NCBI RefSeq assembly: GCF_000447295.1
Contig: NZ_KE650771.1
Location: forward strand, 2,374,469-2,438,468
From: Fischerella sp. PCC 9431
GTDB lineage: Bacteria > Cyanobacteriota > Cyanobacteriia > Cyanobacteriales > Nostocaceae
Direction: 5' to 3'
DNA: 64,000 bases
This document shows, in pieces, positions 1 to 9,412 of the stretch; position 1 is the stretch's first letter, and every line of letters begins with the position of its first letter. The notes beneath the pieces are model-generated. The model was not told the origin of the DNA. It saw nothing but the letters and a program-made list of their open reading frames with translations, and searched no databases. The translations under genes and the position numbers were made by a program.

Positions 1-860
1 ACTTGTTCTTCCCGTTCTTCGCTGACGGTGAGCGTAGCAATCACTATGTCTACTTGTCCTTTTTCTAGTAAAGCCCGTTCGGTGAAGCGTTTACCCTGAG
101 CAATCAAATCTTTTTTGCTGCGAAGACGAGTGACGTTGGAATCCGCAATTTTTTGTAACCACAGAGGTAAACCTAGCAACATCGGGTTTACTCCCACCTG
201 AGCATCTGGATTAAATTGCTTGAGAACAGCTCTACCTCTAGTGTGGGCTATGAACAAATTCCGCATCAAATCACCCACTGCTGACATTTGTTCTGACATG
301 GAAGCGCCACGAGGTAGCCCAGGAGGCATAAAATAAGACCGTTCCCACCAAGGTTTGACGTAGCCGTAAATTAATTGACTAGGTTCATTAAAAGTAATCC
401 AGTAACGGGCTAAATTACCTAGACGTTTGGCAACTTCTGTAGCATAACTAGCATAAATCGTGGGAAAATCCTTAGCAATCAGACCACCCCGTTTTTCTAC
501 ATGTAATGGATGAGTAAAGTGGTGTAGGGTGACAATCGGTTCCATACCATAGGAACGGATAGTTTCAATCACTTGGCGGTAGTGGTCAAAAGCTGAATCA
601 CTGAATTGTCCTGGTTCCGGTTCTAACCGCGACCAAGCAAGAGAAAAACGGAACATCTTGCAACCAAGAGACTTAGCTAGTGCAATATCTTCAGCATAGC
701 GGTTCCAAAAGTCTGTAGCCTGACCCCGTAGCGTCATAGCACGACGACGTTCCCAAACATCGCGAATATCTTCAAAATTGGCATCATAAGCTTCGCATTG
801 GTGGTCAGCAGAAGCAACACCAAACATAAATGATTCTGGAAATGGTGTAAGGTCGCTCAT
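1..860 (-). CDS. Glycoside hydrolase family 1 protein running into a solute-binding-like segment (partial)
   Basis: The ATG is at 860 and the reading frame is open to the left edge, so the C-terminus is missing. The first ~240 residues read as a GH1 (beta-glucosidase-type) TIM barrel: an N-terminal FMFGVASADHQCEAY segment replaces the usual FLWG.ATSA.Q.EG, and the acid/base motif TFNEP lies near residue 160. After the AHTRGRAVLKQF helix the sequence stops looking like GH1. About residues 255-286 read ALLEKGQVDIVIATLTVSEE, which is typical of family-3 amino-acid-type solute-binding proteins. The GH1 nucleophile motif (TENG) is not within the window. I infer a GH1 enzyme with an inserted or fused ligand-binding domain. 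The gene is the last of a co-directional minus-strand run and lies 163 bp after the hydrolase gene. Confidence 0.8.
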   Translation of the reverse strand, partial: MSDLTPFPESFMFGVASADHQCEAYDANFEDIRDVWERRRAMTLRGQATDFWNRYAEDIALAKSLGCKMFRFSLAWSRLEPEPGQFSDSAFDHYRQVIETIRSYGMEPIVTLHHFTHPLHVEKRGGLIAKDFPTIYASYATEVAKRLGNLARYWITFNEPSQLIYGYVKPWWERSYFMPPGLPRGASMSEQMSAVGDLMRNLFIAHTRGRAVLKQFNPDAQVGVNPMLLGLPLWLQKIADSNVTRLRSKKDLIAQGKRFTERALLEKGQVDIVIATLTVSEEREEQ

Positions 861-1023
861 TGTAAAACCTCCTTTTTGTAGTTGTTATGTAAATTGGGGA
901 TCGGGAACAAGGGAGAAAAGGGGGATCTACCTCTTTACGCGTCCTCTTCTATCTCCGCGTCACCGCGTCTTGGTGTCTCCGCGTCCTCTTCTGTTTTGTG
1001 CTGCGAATATTTTTGAAATAGTC

Positions 1024-2154
1024 TTATCCAGCTGCTACTGTGTTTTGATTCGTATATTTCGAGCGTTGCTGATTTAAAAATTGCAGCAATCTCGGAAAGA
1101 TATCGACGTGGACGTTTTTACCCATGAATACGTCTTGATGTCCATAACCAGGAAATACATGCAGTTCGTGTCTACCTCGGACAATTTGCTCAAGTCTTTG
1201 GTGACAGACAATATTAGAATCAGTAAATACATGATTGCGATCGCCAGTCATGAATAAAACAGGAGTTTCAATTTCTCTTGCATACTCAAAATAGTTATTT
1301 GGTAGGCGATCATATTTAGGATTATTTGGCTCAAACTTGACTGCTGTGTTATTGTTTTTCACCATTTTGCGGACATGGCGATAGTAATGTAACCCGTTTC
1401 CGCCATACAAATCACCGCCTCGACGATGGGTGACATCATGAAGATTTTCATGACTATACAATGCAGGCCAGCCAGTTCCCCACATTAAACTCAGCATATG
1501 GCAAGCTGGGACATCACATTCATGGTGAAATGCAGAAACAGCTTTAGAGAATATTTTGCCTTTTGTCAAACCTGGATCTTCACTCCAGCGTGGGTTTATA
1601 TAAGGAATTCCCAAGACATATTCCACCAAGAAAGGTGCAAAAGTTAATTTAACTTGCGACCAGTTAGGCACACGCGGAGTTAATGCCACACTATTAGCAA
1701 TCACGCTGGCAATACCCGTGACAGCTTTGGCAAATAGACTCATGACAAAGGATACAGAACCCAAACAATGACAGATCACATGGATACGGCGATCGCCTAT
1801 ATGTTCACGCATTTTGGCGATCGCGGCGGGATGATCAAACAGCGCAATATCATCCATGTTGTAGCGATGCATCTGCAAATTATACGAATGTCTATTACTC
1901 ATTCGATAATCTAAAGTCCAAACATCACCAAACCCGTTGTCCAACAAATACTGCACGAGATTGTAATGTTCAGGCATGATAAACATATCAGTTGATGTAG
2001 TCAAACCGTGAATGATCAAAACTACATCATCAGAAGTTGCACGTTGGAAGCGTAACATACTCAGTCCCAACATATCTTCTGTAGAAAAATGATGTGTAGA
2101 AACTTCTGCATTCTTCACACCTTTTAAAGTATAAAGTGGTATTTCACGTTTCAT
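1024..2154 (-). CDS. Alpha/beta hydrolase with Cys nucleophile, cholesterol-oxidase-associated type
   Basis: 376 aa with an alpha/beta-hydrolase core. An oxyanion strand VVLIIHGLT lies near residue 45 and a nucleophile elbow ICHCLGS near residue 125. A late acid follows in LFMTGDRN, and the His is in FPGYGHQD. In the elbow the position normally held by Ser is Cys (H-C-L-G). This form is known from hydrolases fused to or encoded beside GMC cholesterol oxidases in actinobacteria. The GMC enzyme is encoded upstream in the same run (4539-6869), which supports a shared pathway on a sterol- or terpenoid-like alcohol or ester. The substrate is unknown. No signal peptide is evident. Confidence 0.8.
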   Translation of the reverse strand: MKREIPLYTLKGVKNAEVSTHHFSTEDMLGLSMLRFQRATSDDVVLIIHGLTTSTDMFIMPEHYNLVQYLLDNGFGDVWTLDYRMSNRHSYNLQMHRYNMDDIALFDHPAAIAKMREHIGDRRIHVICHCLGSVSFVMSLFAKAVTGIASVIANSVALTPRVPNWSQVKLTFAPFLVEYVLGIPYINPRWSEDPGLTKGKIFSKAVSAFHHECDVPACHMLSLMWGTGWPALYSHENLHDVTHRRGGDLYGGNGLHYYRHVRKMVKNNNTAVKFEPNNPKYDRLPNNYFEYAREIETPVLFMTGDRNHVFTDSNIVCHQRLEQIVRGRHELHVFPGYGHQDVFMGKNVHVDIFPRLLQFLNQQRSKYTNQNTVAAG

Positions 2155-2251
2155 AAATTTACCTCAATATAAGTTTGTAGTGAGAGATGAAGCCCTCCAA
2201 ATTTCTCTAAAATTATGTTGTATTTCTTAATATTTATTATCGCTATAACCA

Positions 2252-3214
2252 CTAACCATTCATCATTTCCTGCAACCCCATTTCTCTTGTAACAATAGGT
2301 TTATAACCCAATTCCCATTTAATTTTAGAAATATTGTATTTTCTCGGCATAGCCACAAAAGAAATTTCAAAGCGAGAAAGAGGAGGTACGGTCTTAATAT
2401 TGAATAATTTCCAAATTGCTTCTACTAAACTTGCCAAAGTATTAACAACAAAGCTTGGTAAATTAGTATTTGGAGGATTAATCCCACTAATTTGGAAAAT
2501 TTGAGTAAAGTAATCTCTAACAGTTATGGGGTCATCATCTGTAACTATATATATTTCTTTATTCTCTCCTTTGACACAAGCTAAAGATATTGCTTCTACT
2601 AGGTTATCTACGTGAACTGTCTCAATTACACACTCACCGTTATCTATCCATAAAAATTGTCCATACTTAACTTTCTCAGCTAAAGTCTGGGGAGTTTTAT
2701 CACCCTTGCCCCAAATATAAGTAGGACGCAGGATCATGCATTTCATATCTGTAGAAAAGTTTATTATTTCCTCTTCAGCTAATTTTTTAGCTTTGCCATA
2801 GTAAGAATTCGGTTCTGCTGGATATGGGTATGTTTCATCTATATCAATTAAAGGAGAAACGTCTTGTAAAACTGATTCGGAACTAATATAGATGAATTTT
2901 TTCACATTCATCTGACTAGCACTAGTTAATAAGTTTTTTGTAGCCAGAGTCATTTCTTGATAAAACTTATCCCAGGAACCCCAAAATTCAACAGGTGCGG
3001 CACAATGAATCACAACATCTTGTCCTAACAGTTGTGCTTCCCACTCGCGAATATTATCTAAATTACCTTTAATAACTTTTGCACCTAACTGCTCAATTGT
3101 TTTTTGTGCAGAATCAGATCTAGCTAAAGCTGTAACATAGTTATGATCACTAATTAAACGTTTTATTAATCTCTTGCCAAGAAAACCTGAACCGCCTGTG
3201 ACAAAAATATTCAT
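2252..3214 (-). CDS. NAD(P)-dependent epimerase / 3-beta-hydroxysteroid dehydrogenase-like protein
   Basis: Extended short-chain dehydrogenase of 320 aa. The N-terminal Rossmann motif is FVTGGSGFLGKRL, and the catalytic Ser lies in IYISSESV. The Y-x-x-x-K pair is in SYYGKAKKLAEE near residue 140, and LRPTYIWGKGD follows, as in 3-beta-HSD/isomerase relatives. I place the start at the ATG at 3214; a TTG one codon upstream is possible. It is the third gene of the minus-strand run headed by the GMC oxidoreductase. Oxidation of a sterol- or terpenoid-type secondary alcohol fits the neighbours, but that substrate is inferred. Confidence 0.8.
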   Translation of the reverse strand: MNIFVTGGSGFLGKRLIKRLISDHNYVTALARSDSAQKTIEQLGAKVIKGNLDNIREWEAQLLGQDVVIHCAAPVEFWGSWDKFYQEMTLATKNLLTSASQMNVKKFIYISSESVLQDVSPLIDIDETYPYPAEPNSYYGKAKKLAEEEIINFSTDMKCMILRPTYIWGKGDKTPQTLAEKVKYGQFLWIDNGECVIETVHVDNLVEAISLACVKGENKEIYIVTDDDPITVRDYFTQIFQISGINPPNTNLPSFVVNTLASLVEAIWKLFNIKTVPPLSRFEISFVAMPRKYNISKIKWELGYKPIVTREMGLQEMMNG

Positions 3215-3385
3215 CAAGCACCTCGATTAGAAATATGTCACTGCTATACGCCCTTCTACCTACAATTCATAGGTAGTGATTTCCAGAAATGGTCAGTGGT
3301 TAGTGGTTTTTCATTGTTGTTGGATGTTGATTAACCATGCCCAATGCCCACTGCCCAACCCTCACATCTTTATAATTTTAAGGTG

Positions 3386-4450
3386 TCAAGCTACACAGAT
3401 GCCATACATAGGTAATAATTCGTGAATGATATAAAAATGATGTGCTTGTAAAGCATCGTGAAATAGTTTCCAATCGCTGGCTAAAAAGGTTGTGTGATAG
3501 GAAAAAATTTCGTTATCTCGGTCTATATCTGCTTCTGTACCCAAGGCTTGGTATTTCCAGGAATTTTTGCCTTTGGGGATATAGGTGACATATTCTTTAC
3601 CAAAACTAAATTTACCTTGAGCGATCGCTTCCAACCATTCTTTGTGTCTAAAATGACTTTTATTGACAGTAAGATTTTTGAGCATAGAAGCTATTGTATC
3701 CCGATCAGATTCTGGCAGTCCTGGTACATCTGCATCTGGATTGCCTGCTATATAACGTTGCATAGCTTTACACATATGCTCTGCTGCTTCTAGAAAATCT
3801 TTAGGATTATCTCTGGAAATTTTCTCACCTCGGCCATTGGTGTAACCCCAACGTAGGTAAGGTTTGTCTGGATGACTCAGAACTGCTCCGTGTCCCAGGG
3901 GTAAAGCTTCACTAACACAGTAGTTTTTGAGACGATCCATCAGACTGCGATCGGGATTACCATATTCATCAACCAGCTTTTTAGCTTCATTAACTCGATG
4001 ATTGACACCCGCAAAACCCTGGTGCGCCCAAGTATCTACATATACATGCATTGTTATCCCCAGGCGATGTAGTCCATAGATAGCATCACGGCGACGAATG
4101 CATTCGCTGACCATATCCTGAGCTATATAACTGTTGGGACGACAAATGAGCTTGTCAATAAAGCTACCTGTAAGATTATCCCCAACTTTTTTGCCACCAT
4201 TTCCAGGTAGAAAATGAAAGGGAATCCAAACGCGATGATTTGCTAGTTCCTTAAAATTACGGTAGTCAAGCATTTTGTGGGCTGAACTCATGCGGCTAAA
4301 CAGCGCACCGTTATCAAAACGGATAAGTCCGGCATTTGTGGCATCATCTACGTATTGAGCGCAATATGCAATGATACTAGCGGCTTGATGTTCAAATCCT
4401 GCTAGTCGTGCGACTACATAAGTAACACCATGATGAAAGTCGATTTGCAT
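3386..4450 (-). CDS. DUF6765 family protein
   Basis: 354 aa that begins with MQIDFHHGVTYVVARLAGF, a start I recognise from proteins labelled DUF6765. It is rich in His, Asp and Tyr. An HRLGITMHVYVDTWAHQGFA segment near residues 125-145 resembles the metal-binding HxxxD/H patterns of zinc-dependent phospholipase-C/HD-like folds. No signal peptide or membrane helix is seen. It lies between the GMC oxidoreductase and the dehydrogenase on the same strand, with short gaps of 88 and 171 bp. It is probably co-expressed and part of the same oxidation/hydrolysis set. The biochemical function is unknown. Confidence 0.75.
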   Translation of the reverse strand: MQIDFHHGVTYVVARLAGFEHQAASIIAYCAQYVDDATNAGLIRFDNGALFSRMSSAHKMLDYRNFKELANHRVWIPFHFLPGNGGKKVGDNLTGSFIDKLICRPNSYIAQDMVSECIRRRDAIYGLHRLGITMHVYVDTWAHQGFAGVNHRVNEAKKLVDEYGNPDRSLMDRLKNYCVSEALPLGHGAVLSHPDKPYLRWGYTNGRGEKISRDNPKDFLEAAEHMCKAMQRYIAGNPDADVPGLPESDRDTIASMLKNLTVNKSHFRHKEWLEAIAQGKFSFGKEYVTYIPKGKNSWKYQALGTEADIDRDNEIFSYHTTFLASDWKLFHDALQAHHFYIIHELLPMYGICVA

Positions 4451-4538
4451 ATATAGTTAATTGTTAATGGTTAGTAGTTTAGTTAGTAGTTCATTGTCAA
4501 ACACTACTAACCACTATCTACCAACCACTAACATTTTC

Positions 4539-6869
4539 TTAAACGTAAATTTTAGTTAAGGTACCAGCAAAGAAGCGACTAAAGCGGTCTATTGCTTGCA
4601 GTTGTTCCCAACGAGTTTTGGCATTAATGACTTTTAGGGTGGTCATTTGCTTAATGAAATCTACAGGTTGAATTTTGAGAATACCCTTACCAATCAAAGG
4701 ATTTTTGTTGCTGTCACCTTCATAAACAGTGACGTAGAGAGTGGTAGTGTCAGGCCAGATATCAAAGCCTGGATCATCATGGATTTGCTTAAAGCCTTCA
4801 AAATAGTAGATTTGCCCGTTTTCTGCGGTCATGTACATGCTGTAACACATTTTGCGGGTTAGGGGCTGATCTTCTGCTTCGATAAATAAGTTAAAATCAC
4901 CTTTGGTTACAGTTAGTGGATCTGGAGAAATTACTGGCGCTGTGACTGTACCAATGATTTTGGCAGGATGCTGAGGATCGTTGAGTAGTAAGTCTAAATC
5001 ATCAGCAATGACTGTCACGGTAAATTCTAGAGGTGAGACATCTTTTTTACCTTGTTCTGCTGCTTTTTGATAGTCATCTTTGATTTTGGTAGAGAAGAAA
5101 CCACGCATCTTTTCGGTGAACTGAATTCCAATTTTGGCTGTGGGTGTGGCGTTTGTTGGTGCTGGTAGAGAAGATAGATCATAGTTGATTGTCCAACCTC
5201 GATCTTTGGCCATTAAGGTGCAGCAACGTTCAGCTACAGCGCAAATAGTGAGTAGCGGGTTCACTCCTAATGTTCGAGGTATTACAGAACCATCAGCAAC
5301 GTACAAATTCTCATAAACATCTGTACCTTGTTGGCTAGAAAATACTTGTCCTTTGTGATTAACTACACCATGTTCCGCATCTTCTGCTAAAATACAGCCA
5401 CCCAAGGGATGGACGCTGATCAAGTCGTGACCAAAAACATTACTCCAAATCGGGTTAGGAATTTGCGTACCACCTAAAGGACGAGTTGCTTCTTCTAGGC
5501 GATCATTGACTCTTTGAAAGATGGGTTGTTTGCCTACGCCTTCCCATTCAATACTAAGACGATCATTTTCCAAGTACATTCGTCCGGCTGCATCATCATG
5601 AGTCATGACTAGGTAAGTCTGGGTGTTGCGGACTGCGCCTGTGTAAGCGCCGTGAGTTAAACTTTCTGCTTCTCTAAGTTTTTCTTGCAGGCGATCGCCT
5701 ATACCTTGATCGGTATCTTCACCCAAGATTTTACCAGCAGCAGCAAAGCTACTTGGCAGAATCGGAGCAAGTGCGCCAGGAATAGAACCTTCTTCGATCA
5801 CCATACCGTTGTCTAAAACGGGCTGTTGGCGCATATCTACAATCCCAGTAATGCAAGGTCCTACAGCTTCCTGTGCATTAGCAGGGCGATCGCCAAAGCC
5901 AATACCATTAACTACATGTTCGGTGTTGTATCCAAAAGCCAAGACATCGCCGTTACCTGTAAAATAGTGTCCTACCTGATCAGATACAGGCAAACCCTTA
6001 GCTTGAGAACGTAATAAAATCTCTGTAGACCCCAACGTACCCGCCGCCAGAATTACCATATCAGCACTGATAAACATTGTCGGCGCGTTGAATTTATCCT
6101 GTCCTGTGTTCATTAGTTGGTAGTGAACCAACCAACGATTTTCTTGTCGTTCTAAATAACGCACTGATACTTGCGTATATATCTCTGCACCATGATTCTT
6201 AGCATCGGGCAGATAATTCATCAGTACAGTATTTTTGGCTTTGTTATTACAACCAGAGACGCAATCACCACAGAGATTACAAGCTTTCTGTTCGACACCG
6301 ACGTGATTTACCCCATCCTTAAAAGTAACGTTAATCGGTGGTCTATAAAACTTCTCGTTCAAGTATTTAGCAGATTTCTCCAGGGCTTGCAATTTGTGTA
6401 TATGTGGCAAATTTTCTGGATAAGGAGTTGGTTTGAGCATTTCTTCGGCACGCCGATATCCTTCTGCCAATAAAGTATTTACATCATCACGTAATCCTTT
6501 CGGCCAACGGGTATCTGCAAAAACACGGGGTTCGGCTGGCAAAGAGACGTTAGCATTCACTAATGATGTGCCACCCAAACCACAACCTACGAAAACATTA
6601 ATATCTTTATTAATATGAAAATCATACAAACCTGTGCGTGAACCGATGCGTTTACCACTAGGTAAATCCACCTGCATTTCTTTGACAGCTTCTTTTGGTT
6701 GATTGGGATACTCACCAGGTTGAAACTCTTTACCTCTTTCGAGAACACACACCTGTTGTCCAGCACGGGCGAGGCGTGAAGCCGCAATTCCACCCCCATA
6801 TCCAGAACCAATTACTACTACTGTATAGTGATTTTTAATATTTTCAATAGGACTTGATAAACTAGTCAT
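4539..6869 (-). CDS. GMC family oxidoreductase, cholesterol-oxidase-like, with CxxCxxCxxxC cluster
   Basis: 776 aa FAD enzyme. The FAD-binding dinucleotide motif VVIGSGYGGGIAASRLARAG starts near residue 19 and is followed by VLERGKEF. A Cys cluster CNLCGDCVSGC lies near residue 195, as in actinobacterial-type GMC/cholesterol oxidases. The C-terminal GMC motif HPLGGC and VADGSVIPRTLGVNP are near residues 490-530. About 200 further residues resemble the extra domain of cholesterol oxidase relatives. It is the first gene of the run. No Tat or Sec signal is obvious, so a cytosolic or peripheral membrane location is likely. Oxidation of a hydroxyl on a sterol/hopanoid-like substrate is inferred from family and neighbours only. 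Confidence 0.88.
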   Translation of the reverse strand: MTSLSSPIENIKNHYTVVVIGSGYGGGIAASRLARAGQQVCVLERGKEFQPGEYPNQPKEAVKEMQVDLPSGKRIGSRTGLYDFHINKDINVFVGCGLGGTSLVNANVSLPAEPRVFADTRWPKGLRDDVNTLLAEGYRRAEEMLKPTPYPENLPHIHKLQALEKSAKYLNEKFYRPPINVTFKDGVNHVGVEQKACNLCGDCVSGCNNKAKNTVLMNYLPDAKNHGAEIYTQVSVRYLERQENRWLVHYQLMNTGQDKFNAPTMFISADMVILAAGTLGSTEILLRSQAKGLPVSDQVGHYFTGNGDVLAFGYNTEHVVNGIGFGDRPANAQEAVGPCITGIVDMRQQPVLDNGMVIEEGSIPGALAPILPSSFAAAGKILGEDTDQGIGDRLQEKLREAESLTHGAYTGAVRNTQTYLVMTHDDAAGRMYLENDRLSIEWEGVGKQPIFQRVNDRLEEATRPLGGTQIPNPIWSNVFGHDLISVHPLGGCILAEDAEHGVVNHKGQVFSSQQGTDVYENLYVADGSVIPRTLGVNPLLTICAVAERCCTLMAKDRGWTINYDLSSLPAPTNATPTAKIGIQFTEKMRGFFSTKIKDDYQKAAEQGKKDVSPLEFTVTVIADDLDLLLNDPQHPAKIIGTVTAPVISPDPLTVTKGDFNLFIEAEDQPLTRKMCYSMYMTAENGQIYYFEGFKQIHDDPGFDIWPDTTTLYVTVYEGDSNKNPLIGKGILKIQPVDFIKQMTTLKVINAKTRWEQLQAIDRFSRFFAGTLTKIYV

Positions 6870-7557
6870 ACTATGTATTCCTTGGCACAGCGAAATTTAC
6901 TACATCAGCTCCAACAAAGACATAACGAAACCAACAATCTGTGAAACGTAATTTGAGATTGCTGGGTTATGTTGTACTTCAACAACATAAAAAGCGGTTC
7001 CGCAAAATTTGCAAATATACATATTTACGTGAACAAAAATAAATTGCATTTACGACATGGCAAATTAATACTCAGTTGCTTTTACAGCAGGGAACGGGGA
7101 ACTCTTAACGGGGAACAGGTTTGAAAGTCTCTTGGTATATGGCTTTGTTTTTAAAATTTGTACCTCATTTACCTGAAATCTGCTGTAGATAAAAAAGCAC
7201 AGACACACGCTGGGAGATAGAAGATCACCTAACACATTTAACTATGGATGTATAGTTGTTGTCTATTTAACTCAGTTTTAGGAACATTAGTTCTTAATAG
7301 CTAGATAAATTATTACCTATAAGATTGAGCTAATAGCTTTAATCATAAGGTTTTGGGAGTGTATGTTAAAACTAAAAGCTAGTTTTAATCAATTCAGTTT
7401 CAGTATAAATATAAACAAGTATAGTCAAGATAAATTTAAGTATTTCTTTACGAAAACCAAACAAAACTAAATTTCTACTATTTCACTTTAAATATCAAAA
7501 TTTATAAAAATTACCTCTCCTTAATGAGGAGAAGGGGTGAGGTTTGTTGTGATAGAG
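6870..7557. other. Intergenic region upstream of the GMC run
   Basis: 688 bp, AT-rich, without a convincing ORF. The part next to 6870 should hold the promoter of the GMC-led run. Small hairpins such as AGCGGTTCCGC (about 6992) are visible, but no recognisable operator or RNA family. Confidence 0.5.
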
Positions 7558-8469
7558 TTATGAAAATTCACTAATAAATGGTGAGATTGCCTTCACAAAT
7601 TCAGCTGTGGATTCGTAGGGTAAAACATTGCGACCAGGAATTTTGATTCCACGACCTTGAGGTAAAGCTGCAAGATAATCAGATAACCATGCATCTGGTT
7701 CGATTTTTTTACCTTCTTTGGCAATACTCGATATATTTTCACCTAAAACTACTAATGTTGGTTGATTGATTGCAGCGATCGCACTACTATAGTCCTTTAA
7801 CCAGAATCCGGCTAAAAATGAAAAAACAGCATAGCGACTAGTAGTATTTTCTGCACCTAAGCGCAAAGTATTTAACCATTCTGAATCAACATCTTCTTGG
7901 GAATCAAAAAGTTGTTTGGTTGAGAAATCACGCAGAAATTTTTCTCGGCGAGCATAGCGATAAAAAACCTTACCAAAAGGCGAATTTAACAGATTCCAAA
8001 TCAATTTTGCTTGCCATTTTGGTAATTCTTTTGTAATCAATGGCCAAGCTGGCGGAGATGCTAATACTAATCCTGCTACTAAATTTGGTTCTTTGTTAAC
8101 TAATTCAATTGCAACTGGAAATAAAGCTCCTTGGACTACAACAATTACAGGTTTTTGGACAACTGTTTGCAAAAAGTATTGTAATTGTTCTGCCCAATCA
8201 ATCGGATGATAAGCAATATGAGGCTGATCACTTTCACCGCAACCTAGCAAATCAGGATTATAAATTATATTGGGCTGTTGTTGATGTTCCCATTCATGAC
8301 AAAATCTTTGCCAAAATTGCCGTGACAAACCCACACCAATCGGATGAATTAATAGCAAAGGTGTAGCATTCGCTGGGGAATGAGTCGGTTGATGAACTGT
8401 GTAAGCACAACGGTAATTTTGCCAGGTGTAAAACTGGGTAGTAAATTCTGTTTGCTGTTGAGTAGTCAT
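7558..8469 (-). CDS. Alpha/beta-hydrolase-fold protein lacking the nucleophile Ser
   Basis: 303 aa with an alpha/beta-hydrolase fold. HPIGVGLSRQFW is the oxyanion-loop region near residue 42, and NPDLLGCGESDQP is the typical strand-4 loop. The nucleophile-elbow position reads VVVQGALFP instead of G-x-S-x-G. The catalytic Ser is therefore absent, and the protein is probably not a classical esterase. I recall cyanobacterial and plastid relatives with a similar elbow, so this may be a family trait rather than damage. It lies 21 bp downstream of the SDR gene on the same strand, so co-transcription is likely. Confidence 0.78.
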   Translation of the reverse strand: MTTQQQTEFTTQFYTWQNYRCAYTVHQPTHSPANATPLLLIHPIGVGLSRQFWQRFCHEWEHQQQPNIIYNPDLLGCGESDQPHIAYHPIDWAEQLQYFLQTVVQKPVIVVVQGALFPVAIELVNKEPNLVAGLVLASPPAWPLITKELPKWQAKLIWNLLNSPFGKVFYRYARREKFLRDFSTKQLFDSQEDVDSEWLNTLRLGAENTTSRYAVFSFLAGFWLKDYSSAIAAINQPTLVVLGENISSIAKEGKKIEPDAWLSDYLAALPQGRGIKIPGRNVLPYESTAEFVKAISPFISEFS

Positions 8470-8490
8470 GAGATTTTATGGCTTTAATAA

Positions 8491-9318
8491 TCAGCTAAAA
8501 ATCATCTGGGGATGAATAAACTCGTATCCTGCTGCTTTGATTTTTTGATTTGATATCTTGGCATTATATGGGCGCTTACTATTTAAGGAAGAATCCCATG
8601 CAACTTTCGGTAGATTGTGTATTTCACACACACGGTCAGATACTTCTCTAGTTGTTAAATCATCATTATCAACAAGATTGTAAATTCCTTGCAAACGATG
8701 ACGACGGGCAAACTCTATAGCAGCAGCAATATCATCAAGATGAATCCAATTTGCTGGTTCTTCACCATTTCCAGGACGAGTTGTACCAGCAATTCGGCTA
8801 TATATTTTTACTAATTCTCGATCAGGACCATAAATTCCTCCCAAACGTAAGATACACACACACAGATGCTCACTAGATGCTGCAAGTAATTCTTGCTCGG
8901 TTTTATAAAGAATTTCACCACTAGGAGTTGTAGGTGCAACTTGTGTTTCTTCATCTACTAATGCACCATTTTGTTCACCATATACAGAACAACTACTGGT
9001 ATATATTAGTTGTTGAATACTAGGAATTTGCTTGAGAACTGAAACTAATGTCTGAGCTGTTTCTAAATAAGTTTCTTCATAGGTATTAGGGCCTTTTGCA
9101 CCAACACTCAAAAGGACAACATCTTGATTTTTTAAAACCGATTTCAAATTATCTGCATCGTTACCGTTTACTACTACAACTCGTTGGGCGATAGTTTCGA
9201 GTTCTGCAACTCGTTCCGGAGTAGTTGTGGTTGCAGTCACAATAAAACTCCGTTCTTGCTGCCAAAATTTAGCAACTTTAGAACCTACGTAACCACAACC
9301 AATGATTGTTATATTCAT
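8491..9318 (-). CDS. NAD-dependent epimerase/dehydratase family protein (YeeZ-like SDR)
   Basis: 275 aa atypical SDR. The Rossmann motif ITIIGCGYVGSKVAKFW is at the N-terminus; TSSCSVYGEQ and ILRLGGIYGPDREL are typical of the YeeZ-like group. The usual catalytic YxxxK is degenerate (YKTEQELL). The ATG at 9318 is the only good start. It is co-directional with the downstream pseudo-hydrolase. The substrate is unknown. Confidence 0.8.
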   Translation of the reverse strand: MNITIIGCGYVGSKVAKFWQQERSFIVTATTTTPERVAELETIAQRVVVVNGNDADNLKSVLKNQDVVLLSVGAKGPNTYEETYLETAQTLVSVLKQIPSIQQLIYTSSCSVYGEQNGALVDEETQVAPTTPSGEILYKTEQELLAASSEHLCVCILRLGGIYGPDRELVKIYSRIAGTTRPGNGEEPANWIHLDDIAAAIEFARRHRLQGIYNLVDNDDLTTREVSDRVCEIHNLPKVAWDSSLNSKRPYNAKISNQKIKAAGYEFIHPQMIFS

Positions 9319-9412
9319 GATATTTTCGTTTTGTCATTTGTTGGTTGTTGGTTGTTGATTGTTGTTTGTTGCTTATTCCAGCAATCACCAACAACTAACC
9401 ACCAACATCTTA

